A stretch of DNA of 64,000 nt from Neobacillus endophyticus (GCF_013248975.1 NZ_JABRWH010000001.1:3926001-3990000); one strand, 5' to 3'; shown: positions 36,018-45,594, counted from the stretch's first letter. Notes: generated by a model not told the origin, from the sequence alone. A program made the numbers and translations.

Positions 36018-36275
36018 ATGGCGATATATGAATCCTATCAGCCCGGGCAGATTGTTTATGTGATCATTCGGAATCCACATGCACAGGATGTTGCCAATGT
36101 CCAACAAGCAGCAGTTGTTCAACATCCTGAAATGCCAGGTCAATTAGCATTATTCCTGTATGAAACATACTATCCATTAACGGATGAATTGGCAGTATAT
36201 CTGACAGCATCAGAGGCTGAAAGTGCATATTATGAGGCATTTGGCTTCAGTGAATATGAGGGATATTATGGTTAA
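36018..36275 (+). CDS. splA: Transcriptional regulator SplA
   Basis: An 85-residue TRAP-like regulator of the photoproduct-lyase operon. It aligns along its length with B. subtilis SplA: GQIVYVIIRNPHAQDV, AAVVQHPEMPGQLALFLYETYYP and the terminal acidic helix. The start after AAAGAAAGGACAG is chosen; the longer upstream frame is not family-like. Its stop overlaps the splB start by eight bases, indicating coupled translation. In B. subtilis splAB is expressed in the forespore and SplA represses splB. Confidence 0.9.
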   Translation: MAIYESYQPGQIVYVIIRNPHAQDVANVQQAAVVQHPEMPGQLALFLYETYYPLTDELAVYLTASEAESAYYEAFGFSEYEGYYG

Positions 36276-37296
36276 ACCTTTTGTTCCACAGCTTGTTTAT
36301 ATAGAGCCACGCGCATTGGAATACCCATTAGGAAAAAAGCTCGTTTCTAAATTTGAAGAAATGGGGATTGAAATCAGACAAACAACATCACACAATCAAA
36401 TACGTAATCTTCCAGGTGAAACAGACTTCCAGCGATATCGCATTGCAAAATCTACTTTAGTTGTTGGAGTAAGAAAGACATTAAAGTTCGATACTTCAAA
36501 GCCATCCGCAGAGTATGCTATTCCCTTTGTTACAGGTTGTATGGGTCATTGCCATTATTGTTATTTGCAAACAACAATGGGCAGTAAGCCATATATACGT
36601 ACATATGTGAATATTGAGGAAATTTTTGATGCAGCGGAAAATTATATGAAGGAAAGAGCTCCTGAGGAGACCCGATTTGAAGCTTCTTGTACATCAGATG
36701 TGGTGGGAGTCGATCATTTAACACATACATTAAAACATGCTATAGAATTTTTCGGTCAAACAGAATATGGTAAACTTCGCTTTGTAACCAAATTTGCACA
36801 TGTTGATCATTTACTGGATGCTAAACATAATGGACGAACACGATTCCGGTTTAGTATGAATGATGATTATATCATTAAAACGTTTGAACCAGGGACATCT
36901 CGACAACAAGAGAGAATAGAAGCAGCAGGGAAGGTGGCTGAAGCTGGGTATCCATTAGGCTTTATTATCGCACCAATTTATCTTCATGAAGGATGGAAGG
37001 AAGGTTACAAGGAAATGTTTGAAAAACTGGAGGCTGAGCTCCCTAATCCAGCTAAAAAAGATTTAACCTTCGAAATGATTCAGCATCGATTCACAAAACC
37101 GGCAAAAAACGTTATTCAAAAAAATTATCCCATGACAAAGTTGGAACTTGACGAATCAAAGAGAAAATGGAAATGGGGAAGATATGGGATCGGAAAATAT
37201 GTGTATACTGATCAAGAACAGGAAGATATAAAAGATACACTTGGGACATATATCCACACCTATTTTCCAGAAGCCAAAATTGAGTATTTTACTTGA
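36268..37296 (+). CDS. splB: Spore photoproduct lyase
   Basis: A 342-residue radical-SAM enzyme that directly reverses the 5-thyminyl-5,6-dihydrothymine lesion formed in UV-irradiated spores. The cluster motif CMGHCHYC places Cys at 91, 95 and 98, the same positions as in B. subtilis, and the catalytic hydrogen-donor Cys is at 141 (FEASCTSD). The length matches the B. subtilis protein exactly. The start overlaps splA and follows GAGGGATATT. Its presence confirms an endospore former. Confidence 0.97.
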   Translation: MVKPFVPQLVYIEPRALEYPLGKKLVSKFEEMGIEIRQTTSHNQIRNLPGETDFQRYRIAKSTLVVGVRKTLKFDTSKPSAEYAIPFVTGCMGHCHYCYLQTTMGSKPYIRTYVNIEEIFDAAENYMKERAPEETRFEASCTSDVVGVDHLTHTLKHAIEFFGQTEYGKLRFVTKFAHVDHLLDAKHNGRTRFRFSMNDDYIIKTFEPGTSRQQERIEAAGKVAEAGYPLGFIIAPIYLHEGWKEGYKEMFEKLEAELPNPAKKDLTFEMIQHRFTKPAKNVIQKNYPMTKLELDESKRKWKWGRYGIGKYVYTDQEQEDIKDTLGTYIHTYFPEAKIEYFT

Positions 37297-37382
37297 ACAC
37301 TTCTTTTAAATAAGAATGGGTTGATCAAGCAGGGATCGGATATAAAGTTATATTTAACAGTGGATAAGAGGAAAAAGAATAG

Positions 37383-37414
37383 AAAAAGGTCATAAATTTG
37401 GAATGACCTTTTTC
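37383..37414. terminator. Terminator between splB and the DUF2512 gene
   Basis: Stem AAAAAGGTCAT/ATGACCTTTTT with a 9-base loop between convergent genes. Confidence 0.8.
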
Positions 37415-37425
37415 TAAAATGGATA

Positions 37426-37857
37426 TTATTTTTTACTTAATGGTTCGTTTTCCTCAGACATTTCCATTCCGTATGCAAACTTATTAGAAACATTGCTGTG
37501 TTTATGGTTCACCTCATTATGGGAACCCAAAAGCAATCTGTGAACGAGAACCTCTCCAGCCACTATAATGACAGCTGAAATAATACTTCCCCAAGCAATT
37601 TGCATATAATTATGCAATAGAACACTTCCAAATATCCAAACCACCATATAGGAAAGGAGAAAATCAGCAATTAAGGCATTTCCTTTTCCAATCCGCGGCA
37701 GTAAAATTCTGTCGCCTGCTAAATAAGAAACAACTGTCGTTAAAGCGCTGAACCAAACGACATCTGTCCATGATGCACGGAAGAATAAATCAAGCCCAAC
37801 AGCATAGGCTACCAAACATGTCACAAATTTCAAAATCAAAGCAATTAGCTTAATCAT
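37426..37857 (-). CDS. YndM-like (DUF2512) membrane protein
   Basis: A 143-residue protein with four membrane helices (residues 5-25, 33-52, 60-82 and 88-107), ending in a hydrophilic His/Asn/Glu-rich tail. The pattern AGDRILLPRIGKGNALIADFLL is characteristic of the DUF2512 family to which B. subtilis YndM belongs. Function is unknown. The ATG follows GGAGGTGGAAC. It is transcribed alone. Confidence 0.8.
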   Translation of the reverse strand: MIKLIALILKFVTCLVAYAVGLDLFFRASWTDVVWFSALTTVVSYLAGDRILLPRIGKGNALIADFLLSYMVVWIFGSVLLHNYMQIAWGSIISAVIIVAGEVLVHRLLLGSHNEVNHKHSNVSNKFAYGMEMSEENEPLSKK

Positions 37858-38072
37858 TGTTCCACCTCCTCATCCTCCATTTTGGTCAATCCGATCAAAA
37901 TCCATTCATCGCTTTTACTAAAAGGTGATGACCATAATAGGGATGAAGTGATAAAATTTAATAATTAAGGTAAAATTGGTTAAATAAACATGAAATAACA
38001 TTCCATTAGGGAAAATAAAGGGAATGGGTAAAATGATTATATGTTTTAAAATTATTAAAAAGATTGAGGGAA

Positions 38073-39167
38073 ATGAAGTTGAAAAGAAAATTTCAATATT
38101 GGCTCATCCAAATTCTGTTATTTTTATCGATTATTTATGTGTCTTCTAAGGTTGATTTCTTATTTCGTCCAATTGGCATTTTTATTTCAACTTTATTCTT
38201 TCCGATTATTATTGCAGGGTTTTTATTTTTTTTGTTAAATCCCGTGGTACAGTTCCTATATCGTAAAGGATTACCGAGAGCTGTTGCCATTCTGATTATT
38301 TATGTAGCAGCTGTAGGAATCATCGTTATTATTGCCGGAAACCTTGTTCCATATATAAGCAAGCAGTTTACCGCTCTTGCTGTAGCACTTCCTGAGTACG
38401 CCAATCGGACAGTGCAATATTTTAACCAATTAGCCCAAACATCGGAGTTTAAATGGGTGATCAATTCTCAGCAAAATCTAATTCAATCATTGGAATTAAA
38501 GGTGACAGGCCTTGCTAATACATTACCAGAGCGAATCACTTATAGTATTACAAATATAATTGGTGTAATTGCAAATATCGCGGTTATTCTTGCCACTGTT
38601 CCGTTTTTACTATTTTATATGTTAAAGGATGGGCATAAGTTTCCTCTCGCTTTATCGCGCTTTTTTCCGGCAGATTTAAGAGAGGAAGGCCTGACTATTT
38701 TGAAAGAGACAGGCGAAACACTTTCTACATATATACATGGGCAGATTGCTGTTGCGTTATCTGTTGGTACAATGGCATTTATAGGTTATCTCATTATTCA
38801 TTTGCCATTCGCCTTAGTCATGGGATTAGCAATTGCAACTACTTATTTTATTCCGTATATTGGGTTGATTATTGGTGCAGTTCCGGCAATTATTGTCGCG
38901 TTCTTTGACTCACCAACAAAGGTCCTGTTAGTATTGGCCGTACTTATTGTTTCACAGCAAATTGAATCTAATTTATTATCACCGCTTATTCTCGGAAAAA
39001 GTCTTGATATTCATCCTGCTACGATTATTATTATTCTCTTAGCAGCAGGAAATCTTGCGGGTGTATTGGGAATGATCTTGGCTGTTCCATCTTATGCGGT
39101 AGGGAAAACCATAGTAATCTGTATTGTGAAATTTTTGAAGGTACGAAAACATGCCAACATTCCATAA
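38073..39167 (+). CDS. AI-2E family transporter
   Basis: A membrane protein of about 364 residues with seven or eight helices in the AI-2E exporter arrangement. An N-terminal pair of helices is followed by a long amphipathic stretch, the short motif DLREEGLTILKETGETLSTYIHGQ and the conserved core PFALVMGLAIATTYFIPYIGLIIGAVPA. The family includes Na+/H+ antiporters and the E. coli TqsA exporter; the substrate is unknown. The frame extends three codons further upstream, and a TTG two codons downstream is also well spaced from GAGGG, so the exact start is uncertain. Confidence 0.85.
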   Translation: MKLKRKFQYWLIQILLFLSIIYVSSKVDFLFRPIGIFISTLFFPIIIAGFLFFLLNPVVQFLYRKGLPRAVAILIIYVAAVGIIVIIAGNLVPYISKQFTALAVALPEYANRTVQYFNQLAQTSEFKWVINSQQNLIQSLELKVTGLANTLPERITYSITNIIGVIANIAVILATVPFLLFYMLKDGHKFPLALSRFFPADLREEGLTILKETGETLSTYIHGQIAVALSVGTMAFIGYLIIHLPFALVMGLAIATTYFIPYIGLIIGAVPAIIVAFFDSPTKVLLVLAVLIVSQQIESNLLSPLILGKSLDIHPATIIIILLAAGNLAGVLGMILAVPSYAVGKTIVICIVKFLKVRKHANIP

Positions 39168-39225
39168 ACATCCTGTTGCAAAATTTTCTTTATATTTATA
39201 GGCAAACAATGACTTATGTTGATTT

Positions 39226-39258
39226 GGGACCAATGCTTCTGCATGGTTCTTTTTTTTA
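39226..39258 (+). terminator. Terminator after the AI-2E transporter
   Basis: Imperfect stem GACCAATGC/GCATGGTTC with a TTCT loop and eight T. Confidence 0.7.
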
Positions 39259-39313
39259 TGCGCATAACTAATTATAGAAAGAATACCTTCACTTATGAAA
39301 CGGGGGAGAGAAT

Positions 39314-40408
39314 TTGAAGTGTCGTTCTTGCGAACATGAAAATCCGGATGGGACTAATTTCTGCATGAATTGCGGTCATGAGTTCTTTCAGCGTGAAAAC
39401 TTCCATCATGAGAAATTCAGTATCTTTTACTGGTTTGCAGAAAAGGCAGATGGGCTTCCAAGAGAAAAACGTTCCGTTGACCCGAAACTTCGCAATATTT
39501 TCTCAAGGGTATTTCGAAAGCATACAGACACCGAAGCGGAGCGCCTTTTTATTGTAGGAACAGCTCTTACAACTCCAAAAATAGAAGAAGTAACTGATAC
39601 ATGGCCTAAACCCTGGTTATTTTCCAGAGTTTTTATCATCGCCATCATTGCATATATTGGATTGTATATAGGCGTAAGTATTTTCAATAATATTAATTTT
39701 GTCCCAGGGTTGATTGTTGTAGGTGCTTTTGCTGTTCCATTTACGACATTGATTTTCTTTTGGGAAATGAATGCACCACAAAATATCGCGATTTATAAAA
39801 TTGTCTATGTAGTATTTATCGGGGGAATCATTGCTCTTTTGGTAGCATTGATTTTTTACGATATCCTTGGAAGAAATAATATCAATCCAATAACAATTGG
39901 AATTACAGAAGAATTGGCAAAAGTAATTGCCGTCATTTTCTTTGTTCGCAATATCAAGTACAGATATGTGCTAAATGGTCTTCTGATTGGAGCTGCCATC
40001 GGAGCTGGTTTTGCGGCATTTGAAACAGCGGGATATGCCTTAAGGTCCTTACTTTCCGGGAGTTTTCATTCTCTTTATTTCACGATTTTGTTCCGCAGTA
40101 TTTTTGCTCCAGGCGGACATGTTGCATGGGCGGCTTTAACAGGTGCGGCCATTTGCATTGTGCAAGGGGAAAACCATTTTAATCTTAATATGCTGCTAAG
40201 ACCAAAATTTATAGGTATTTTTTTCCTGGTTGTGGCAATGCATGCATTATGGGATTCTCCATTACACGGAATTTATCCTATCGGGCAAATCCTTCTGATG
40301 TCTGGTTCATGGTTTATCGTGTTCCTATTAATTCGATTCGGCCTAAAGGAAATTGCAAATAAGAAGTGGGAGTTAAGCCAACATCCAATGGAACCAAAAC
40401 CGTCCTAA
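39314..40408 (+). CDS. PrsW-family glutamic intramembrane protease with zinc ribbon
   Basis: A 364-residue protein. Residues 3-20 form a zinc ribbon (CRSC...CMNC). A cytosolic linker and eight or nine helices follow. The PrsW signatures are present: ITEELAKVIAVIFF near residue 200, GFAAFETAGYAL near 238, a His in the GGHVAWAAL helix and HALWDSPLHG near 312. PrsW of B. subtilis cleaves the anti-sigma factor RsiW; this protein has an extra zinc ribbon, so it may have a different target. It starts with TTG after GGGGGAGAG. Confidence 0.85.
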   Translation: MKCRSCEHENPDGTNFCMNCGHEFFQRENFHHEKFSIFYWFAEKADGLPREKRSVDPKLRNIFSRVFRKHTDTEAERLFIVGTALTTPKIEEVTDTWPKPWLFSRVFIIAIIAYIGLYIGVSIFNNINFVPGLIVVGAFAVPFTTLIFFWEMNAPQNIAIYKIVYVVFIGGIIALLVALIFYDILGRNNINPITIGITEELAKVIAVIFFVRNIKYRYVLNGLLIGAAIGAGFAAFETAGYALRSLLSGSFHSLYFTILFRSIFAPGGHVAWAALTGAAICIVQGENHFNLNMLLRPKFIGIFFLVVAMHALWDSPLHGIYPIGQILLMSGSWFIVFLLIRFGLKEIANKKWELSQHPMEPKPS

Positions 40409-40502
40409 ACAAGCTTTTGCAATAGTTGCCAGGAATTTAGTCGACGGTTCGGATTTTATCAAGAAAATCATTTGTGGCGAAGTAAAAGGGTTATATAAGC
40501 AC

Positions 40503-40556
40503 AAAAAAGGATAGATTTAAGCAGAATTGTTTCTGTTTAATCTATCCTTTTCTTTT
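40503..40556. terminator. Long bidirectional terminator
   Basis: Stem AAAAAGGATAGATT.../...AATCTATCCTTTT with internal CAGAA/TTCTG pairing, between convergent genes. Confidence 0.8.
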
Positions 40557-40577
40557 TACCTAATATGAAAAAATGGT

Positions 40578-40946
40578 TTATAAACCTGTTTGGGATTTTC
40601 CAGAAGCGTGACCATTTATAAAAGTAACCATTATCGAATTCGGGCCTGCATTTGCTGCAAAGGTATAAATGATCATCTCCTGATTCCCAGTTTGACCAAC
40701 TGTTTCACTGGTTGATTTCCCCAGGAGTTTCTCCACTTCCTTTAGAGTCATGCCGCCTTTTCCTGTCATGGGTTCGCCAACCCTGACCTTATCGTATTCT
40801 TTTTTACCGGGTAAGGTTGAGGCGCTATGCTGTGGTATTTTTGACTCATTTGCAATATTGGAAACACCTTTAATAACACCAACAATAATAAATATCAAAA
40901 CACAAGCTGAAACAACTAACATTAGTAATTTAATTAATTTACCCAT
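40578..40946 (-). CDS. Membrane-anchored protein with BLIP/SmpA-like domain
   Basis: A 122-residue protein with one N-terminal helix (LIKLLMLVVSACVLIFIIVGVI). Its extracytoplasmic domain has the phrase MTLKEVEKLLGKSTSETVGQTG followed by strands IIYTF and SIMVTFINGHA. This is the small alpha-beta fold shared by SmpA/BamE-like and DUF3862 proteins. The start MGKLIK follows AAGGGGATTTAAA; ten further in-frame residues upstream are less likely. Function unknown. Confidence 0.72.
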   Translation of the reverse strand: MGKLIKLLMLVVSACVLIFIIVGVIKGVSNIANESKIPQHSASTLPGKKEYDKVRVGEPMTGKGGMTLKEVEKLLGKSTSETVGQTGNQEMIIYTFAANAGPNSIMVTFINGHASGKSQTGL

Positions 40947-41189
40947 TTTAAATCCCCTTAGCAATCTTGATCTCATTTTTTAATAATCATTTTTTTATTT
41001 TATCAATAAAATAAGTGATATTCAAAATAAAAAGGACGATATAAAGATAGTTCTCTTCATAATTGATATCAGTCATAACATAATTTATATATAATAAGTT
41101 GGCTATTTCAATTAAACTGTAAAAAAGGCCTAATTTTCATTCTATTATGAATGTAGTGTTTTTCAAAATGCCTTTGGGGAGGAGACGAG

Positions 41190-42281
41190 ATGGAAGAAAA
41201 GAAAGTGACTTGGTTAGAGCTTTTTGAAGATCTGCTGTTTGTAGCGGCAGTTTCTACGGCCACACGTGTTTTATTTCATGTAGAAGGTGGAAATATTCCT
41301 TTTGAATATCTAATGAAATTTATCTTGATATTTATTCCCATCTGGTGGGCTTGGACTGGACAAACGATGTTCACTAACAGGTTTGGCCAAGATCTTTTGC
41401 ATCAGCGAATGTTCATGATCACACAAATGTTCTTTGTTTTGATTATGATTTCGAGCTTATCAGTGGATTTTAATCAGTATTATCTTCCTTTTCTGATCGG
41501 GTATGTTGGATTAAGATCGCTAACAGCGATACAGTATCTCGTTGTCCAACGTCTGGAGCAAGGCGAGGCAAAAATAGTATCGAAATTCTTAGGAACCTAC
41601 TTTTGGATAGGAATTTTCATTTCGTTTCTCTCGATCTTCTTTTATACATGGGTTCGATATATGGTGCTGTACACTGGAATACTTGTTGACATGTTTATTC
41701 CTATATTTGGTCGAATACACCTAGCAAAATTTCCAACCCATACAGCTCATTTATTAGAGCGTTATTCTCTATTGACCTTGATTCTTTTTGGAGAATCAGT
41801 TGTTAACATCATTTCTGTGCTCGAGCCACAGAAAGGGAAATGGGATTCCATATTATTTTCTATTTGTTCATTCATCGTCATAGTCGCAATGTGGTGGCAG
41901 TATTTTGATAATGTGGAAAAGAGGGTGAATAAATCGGTTAAAGGGACAGGACAAACCATCGTATATGGACACTTATTAATCCTTATGTCTTTGAGCAGCA
42001 TTGCTGCGTCGATTAAGCTCATGTTTTTAAAAGAATTGAATTACTCATTTATGCTATATTTCATTTTCGGTTCTGTGCTGCTTTATTTCATTGCGACCAC
42101 CATTGTGTTTCATCAATATAGGCAAATACAACACCGCTTGAAACTGTATCATTTAGGAGGATTTCTTGCCATTTTAACTGCCTTTTTTTCCATTAATCTC
42201 ATAATAGTAATGCCAAATATCGTGATTATGGGAGAACTGGCACTTTTTTTTAGTATTTACGCCAAAGTCACAACTATTTAA
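41190..42281 (+). CDS. Low temperature requirement protein A (LtrA) family
   Basis: A 363-residue integral membrane protein with about ten helices. The N-terminal signature VTWLELFEDLLFVAAVSTATRVL and the downstream HLLERYSLLTLILFGESVV are diagnostic of the LtrA family, named from a Listeria mutant unable to grow in the cold. The biochemical role is unknown. The ATG follows GGGGAGGAGACGAG. It is a single gene. Confidence 0.88.
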   Translation: MEEKKVTWLELFEDLLFVAAVSTATRVLFHVEGGNIPFEYLMKFILIFIPIWWAWTGQTMFTNRFGQDLLHQRMFMITQMFFVLIMISSLSVDFNQYYLPFLIGYVGLRSLTAIQYLVVQRLEQGEAKIVSKFLGTYFWIGIFISFLSIFFYTWVRYMVLYTGILVDMFIPIFGRIHLAKFPTHTAHLLERYSLLTLILFGESVVNIISVLEPQKGKWDSILFSICSFIVIVAMWWQYFDNVEKRVNKSVKGTGQTIVYGHLLILMSLSSIAASIKLMFLKELNYSFMLYFIFGSVLLYFIATTIVFHQYRQIQHRLKLYHLGGFLAILTAFFSINLIIVMPNIVIMGELALFFSIYAKVTTI

Positions 42282-42448
42282 TCGGTTGAAAAATATAAAT
42301 TACAGATAGGTTTGGAACGAAAACCTGTGAATTGCATATCTCTCGTTTTGCTTGAAAATGAAAAGGGAGGGCATTTTATCCTCAGATTCATAGACATTTC
42401 CATCTGTATTCTGATAGAATAATCAGAAAAATATCGAGGTGGAATTAA

Positions 42449-43111
42449 TTGAAAAAGAAATTAGGATGTTTACACGCTCATTATTCGAATATAGATTATA
42501 TCGAAAATGCACTTTCCTCTTATGATATTGAATTACTTCATTTTGTTGACCCTGGATTAATGAATCGAGTTACATCCGATGAGAACTTCAAATCAGCTGA
42601 TGCACAAAAGAAAGTTAAAGATCAAATAGAGTGGATTTCCCAATGTCATGTGGACGCCATTCTTGTTACTTGTACAAACTATATTGCTATTTTACAGGAA
42701 GACCAACTTTCTATATCGGTGCCAATTATAAAAATTGATGAACCCTACTTTGAATACATAAGTAATATAAATGAACCGCAGATCATTCTATTTACAAATC
42801 CAGCGACTGTAAAAGGAACTATGGAACGACTGAATCAATATGTTTATAACAATCAAAAGCCTGTAGATTTAGAGGTTATGGTTTTAGACAATGCTTTTGA
42901 CTTATTAATGCAAGGACAAATAGTAGAATACAATCAAGAACTCTATAATTTTCTAAATCAAATCATTAGAAATGAAAATAAAGTCATTTCTGTTGCTCAA
43001 TTATCAATGGTCGATGCATCCAAGCAAATTGAAAATCAAACATCAAGGACTATTATAAATCCATTGAATCCATTAATATCTGCTATTGTCAAACAATTGT
43101 CTGGAAGTTGA
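42449..43111 (+). CDS. Asp/Glu racemase-superfamily-like protein
   Basis: A 220-residue protein with the two-lobed organisation of the Asp/Glu/hydantoin racemase superfamily. The first lobe has VDAILVTCTNYIAI, with a cysteine in the catalytic position. The second lobe has VISVAQLSMVDA, where the second catalytic Cys is replaced by Ala/Gln surroundings. Loss of one cysteine suggests a decarboxylase-like or non-racemase function. The TTG start is preceded by GAGGTGG. No operon partner. Confidence 0.62.
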   Translation: MKKKLGCLHAHYSNIDYIENALSSYDIELLHFVDPGLMNRVTSDENFKSADAQKKVKDQIEWISQCHVDAILVTCTNYIAILQEDQLSISVPIIKIDEPYFEYISNINEPQIILFTNPATVKGTMERLNQYVYNNQKPVDLEVMVLDNAFDLLMQGQIVEYNQELYNFLNQIIRNENKVISVAQLSMVDASKQIENQTSRTIINPLNPLISAIVKQLSGS

Positions 43112-43516
43112 AAAGTTGTAGAATCAAAGATGGATATACGCTGAAACAGCGTACCAAAATGATGGGGAAGAATATTAGAAGGGTATAATTCAAGCCTAGG
43201 TATTCCTAGGCTTTTTTGTTTGGAAAATTATCATTCATACAACTTTTAATCCATTTCTGTAAAATCAACGTTTCTCTGATTCCATTCTTGTAAGGCAATG
43301 CATAAAAGTTGACCTGAATATGAGGGGTTGAAAAAGTGAACTTGAATGAAAAAAAGAAAATGTGTGTCTGTAGCAAAGATTTCCCATAAAAAATAGAAGT
43401 AACTGAAAACGGGGGTTTACTTTTTTTGGCTTCTAGGACAAACGGACAAGCGTTTGTCATTTTTTTTCATAAATTTATAATGCATCATTCTATGAAAAAA
43501 GGGGCTGAAATAATAA
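43112..43516. other. Intergenic region before the accessory island
   Basis: It contains a small hairpin TACGCTGaaaCAGCGTA at 43138-43154, the terminator at 43192-43217 and the inverted repeat GACAAACGgacaagCGTTTGTC near 43437. No gene is supported. Confidence 0.5.
43192..43217 (+). terminator. Terminator after the racemase-like gene
   Basis: Stem AAGCCTAGG/CCTAGGCTT with a TATT loop and T-tract. Confidence 0.85.
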
Positions 43517-44332
43517 TTGCCATATCAATATCAACGAAGTCCTTTTCATTCGTCAAGACAAGTTATAATGTATCAAGATTGTCATATTTGGGGAGCCAGA
43601 GATTTAGGATTTGATGGCATCCAATGGGGAGAACCTGTGTATGCGGTAGAGGCCGGGACTTTAGTATTTGTTTACGGAGATTCCACATGTTTTAGCACTC
43701 AACCAGATCCCGATTTTCCCAATAGCAATAGGGTAATACCTAGACAATGCTCTGATGCTAATGGTATAGCGATTTTAGGCGACGATGGGTTCTTCACTGA
43801 GTATATTCATGTTGACCCTGTTCCTGGTTTACAAGCACGACTGTGCAAAAGAATTCAAGCGGGAGAATTAATTGGACACGTGGGACAATCGGGATATACA
43901 ACAGGACCTCATGTTCATTTTGCCCGATATATCCCTAAATCTTCCTATCGATGCAGCAGCGCGGGCAGTGGTGATAGTAGTTATCGGGGAAATCCAATGG
44001 GAACGAATGCAACTTGCAACTGGACGATGGTTGGTATATATCCGGAAAACTTTTCTTCGGTCAATTGGGTGCAGCAAAATGGAAAAAATTACGGTTATAA
44101 TAATGGCGTACTCTCGAAAGGATGGATTTTTGATCGGAGTCGCGGACCTGTCGGGCGCTGGTACCTTCAAGATGATACTGGAGCCTGGACAGGGTGGTTG
44201 TGGGAACAAGGGAGCTATTACTACCAATTTCCAAACGGTTCGATTGCTTCAGGATGGCAGTACATTGGTGGTCAGTGGTGGTATTTTGACCCTAATAATG
44301 GTAATTCACTGGCAAGCAACACCTACGATTAG
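43517..44332 (+). CDS. M23-type peptidase with Trp/Tyr repeat tail, no signal peptide
   Basis: A 271-residue protein. Residues 20-165 form an M23 metallopeptidase-like domain: DCHIWGARDLGFDG supplies the first His and Asp, EAGTLVFVYGD follows, and GHVGQSGYTTGPHVHF provides the HxH. From about residue 185 the protein has aromatic repeats (WVQQNGKNYGYNNG, GRWYLQDDTGAWTGWLWEQG, GWQYIGGQWWYFDP) like cell-wall-binding modules. No signal peptide is visible, although M23 enzymes are normally exported. The TTG start has AAGGGG 12 bases upstream, which is poor. The repeats resemble the tiny Trp/Tyr-rich proteins downstream, suggesting a shared binding target. Confidence 0.78.
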   Translation: MPYQYQRSPFHSSRQVIMYQDCHIWGARDLGFDGIQWGEPVYAVEAGTLVFVYGDSTCFSTQPDPDFPNSNRVIPRQCSDANGIAILGDDGFFTEYIHVDPVPGLQARLCKRIQAGELIGHVGQSGYTTGPHVHFARYIPKSSYRCSSAGSGDSSYRGNPMGTNATCNWTMVGIYPENFSSVNWVQQNGKNYGYNNGVLSKGWIFDRSRGPVGRWYLQDDTGAWTGWLWEQGSYYYQFPNGSIASGWQYIGGQWWYFDPNNGNSLASNTYD

Positions 44333-44692
44333 TGGGGTGCTACAAGGTTCCCTCGTGGTGCGTACTTTTTTAGAACAAATTCTTTTTATAGCCGCCTCGA
44401 TTCCACTTCGCCTATTTTATCTCGCAAATGCTCATTTTTGCAAAAAAATCGGGAATTACCATATAAGTGTACAAGCAGATCTTCTCTATCTAAATATTTA
44501 TAAATTTATTCCAATCCTATTTCACTTTCGTTTCCCCTCTCAACTTTTTGAGAGGGATTTTTTTAAAAAATTGTATATTTGCTTATCAGTCATTTGTACA
44601 AGCCATATCACCCCAGTCTGAATAATTATAAGTAAATAACAAGGCTGTTAAATAACAGAATTGTTATAACATTCAAACGGAGGTGAAGAATA
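44333..44692 (+). other. Upstream region of the first CNCGDP gene
   Basis: A 360-base non-coding stretch. Most of it is repeated about 0.9 kb further on in front of the second CNCGDP gene. It includes a terminator hairpin at 44535-44564. Confidence 0.5.
44535..44566 (+). terminator. Terminator-like hairpin
   Basis: Stem CCCTCTCAA/TTGAGAGGG followed by ATTTTTTT, downstream of the peptidase gene. Confidence 0.7.
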
Positions 44693-45031
44693 ATGTCAAA
44701 TTTTAAATGGTCTGAATCAGCATGGAACAATAAGAAAGACTACTATACTGGACAAGCACCAATGGGTCCTACTGCAGCTACACCTTCGGCTCCATCAGCA
44801 ATGACTCCATCAGCTGCTGCTCCGTCAGCTGCTGGTCCATCACCTGCTGGTCCATCACCTGCTGGTCCGTCAGCTGCAAATATGACAAATAGCAATTACA
44901 ATGTTTGTAACTGCGGGGATCCTGCAAGTGACCGTGATCGTGGCCGCGACCGTGACCGTGACCGTGACCGTGACCGTGACAGAAGCAGCAGACGTCGCCG
45001 CTCAGGAAGTCGCTCAGGACGCCGTTCCTGA
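44693..45031 (+). CDS. CNCGDP-motif protein with Arg/Ser tail (copy 1)
   Basis: A 112-residue protein of a small local family. The parts are: an aromatic start SNFKWSESAWNNKKDYY; Ala/Pro/Ser repeats (PSA, GPSPA); the conserved block ANMTNSNYNVCNCGDP; an Asp-Arg dipeptide run; and a basic tail SSRRRRSGSRSGRRS. There is no signal peptide or helix. I know no named family. The Arg/Ser tail resembles CotG-type coat proteins, which suggests a spore-surface role (inference). The ATG follows GGAGGTGAAGAATA. A strong hairpin terminates it. Confidence 0.8.
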   Translation: MSNFKWSESAWNNKKDYYTGQAPMGPTAATPSAPSAMTPSAAAPSAAGPSPAGPSPAGPSAANMTNSNYNVCNCGDPASDRDRGRDRDRDRDRDRDRSSRRRRSGSRSGRRS

Positions 45032-45083
45032 CATTTTGGCATTTCAATTCATTAACGATGGTAGTGGATTTTAATTTCACTCC

Positions 45084-45121
45084 AAAGAAGGAATGTGCAA
45101 CATCGTGACATTCCTTCTTTA
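45084..45121 (+). terminator. Terminator after CNCGDP copy 1
   Basis: Stem AAAGAAGGAATGT/ACATTCCTTCTTT with an 11-base loop. Confidence 0.85.
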
Positions 45122-45594
45122 TTTATTGACGCTTATTTGTTATCGATATCAAAGAAAGCTAATAATGACATTGTAAAAGGATATAAATTATACGGATTGC
45201 TTACATAACTTGTCCCTAACAAAGAGAAAGAATATCTAATATTAATGGGGGGAAACATGGTGTTCTCGCGGTACGTACAAACTGTGAATAAATTCTTATG
45301 ATAGGTTGCCTCGATTCTACTTCACCTATTATTCCTCGAAAAAACTCATTTTTGCAAAAAAATAGGGAATTACCGTATAAGTGTACGAGTATTTCTTCTC
45401 TATCTAAATATTTATAAATTTACTCCAATCCTTTCCCCTCTCTCCTTTGTGAAAAGGGCTCTTTTTAAAAAATTGTATATTTGCTTATCAGCCATTTGTA
45501 CAAGCCATATGACCTCGATCAGAATAATTATAAGTAAATAACAAGGCTGTTAAATAGCAGAATTGTTATAATACTCAAACAGAGGTGAAGAATA
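45122..45594 (+). other. Duplicated intergenic region
   Basis: A non-coding stretch made of the end of the first duplicated unit and the leader of the second. It includes one ACTTGTCCCTA element at 45208 that also precedes the Trp/Tyr-rich genes. Confidence 0.6.

Noticed and set aside
43206..43460. 84-codon minus-strand frame
   Set aside because: Overlaps a terminator and an inverted repeat; no coding-like pattern.
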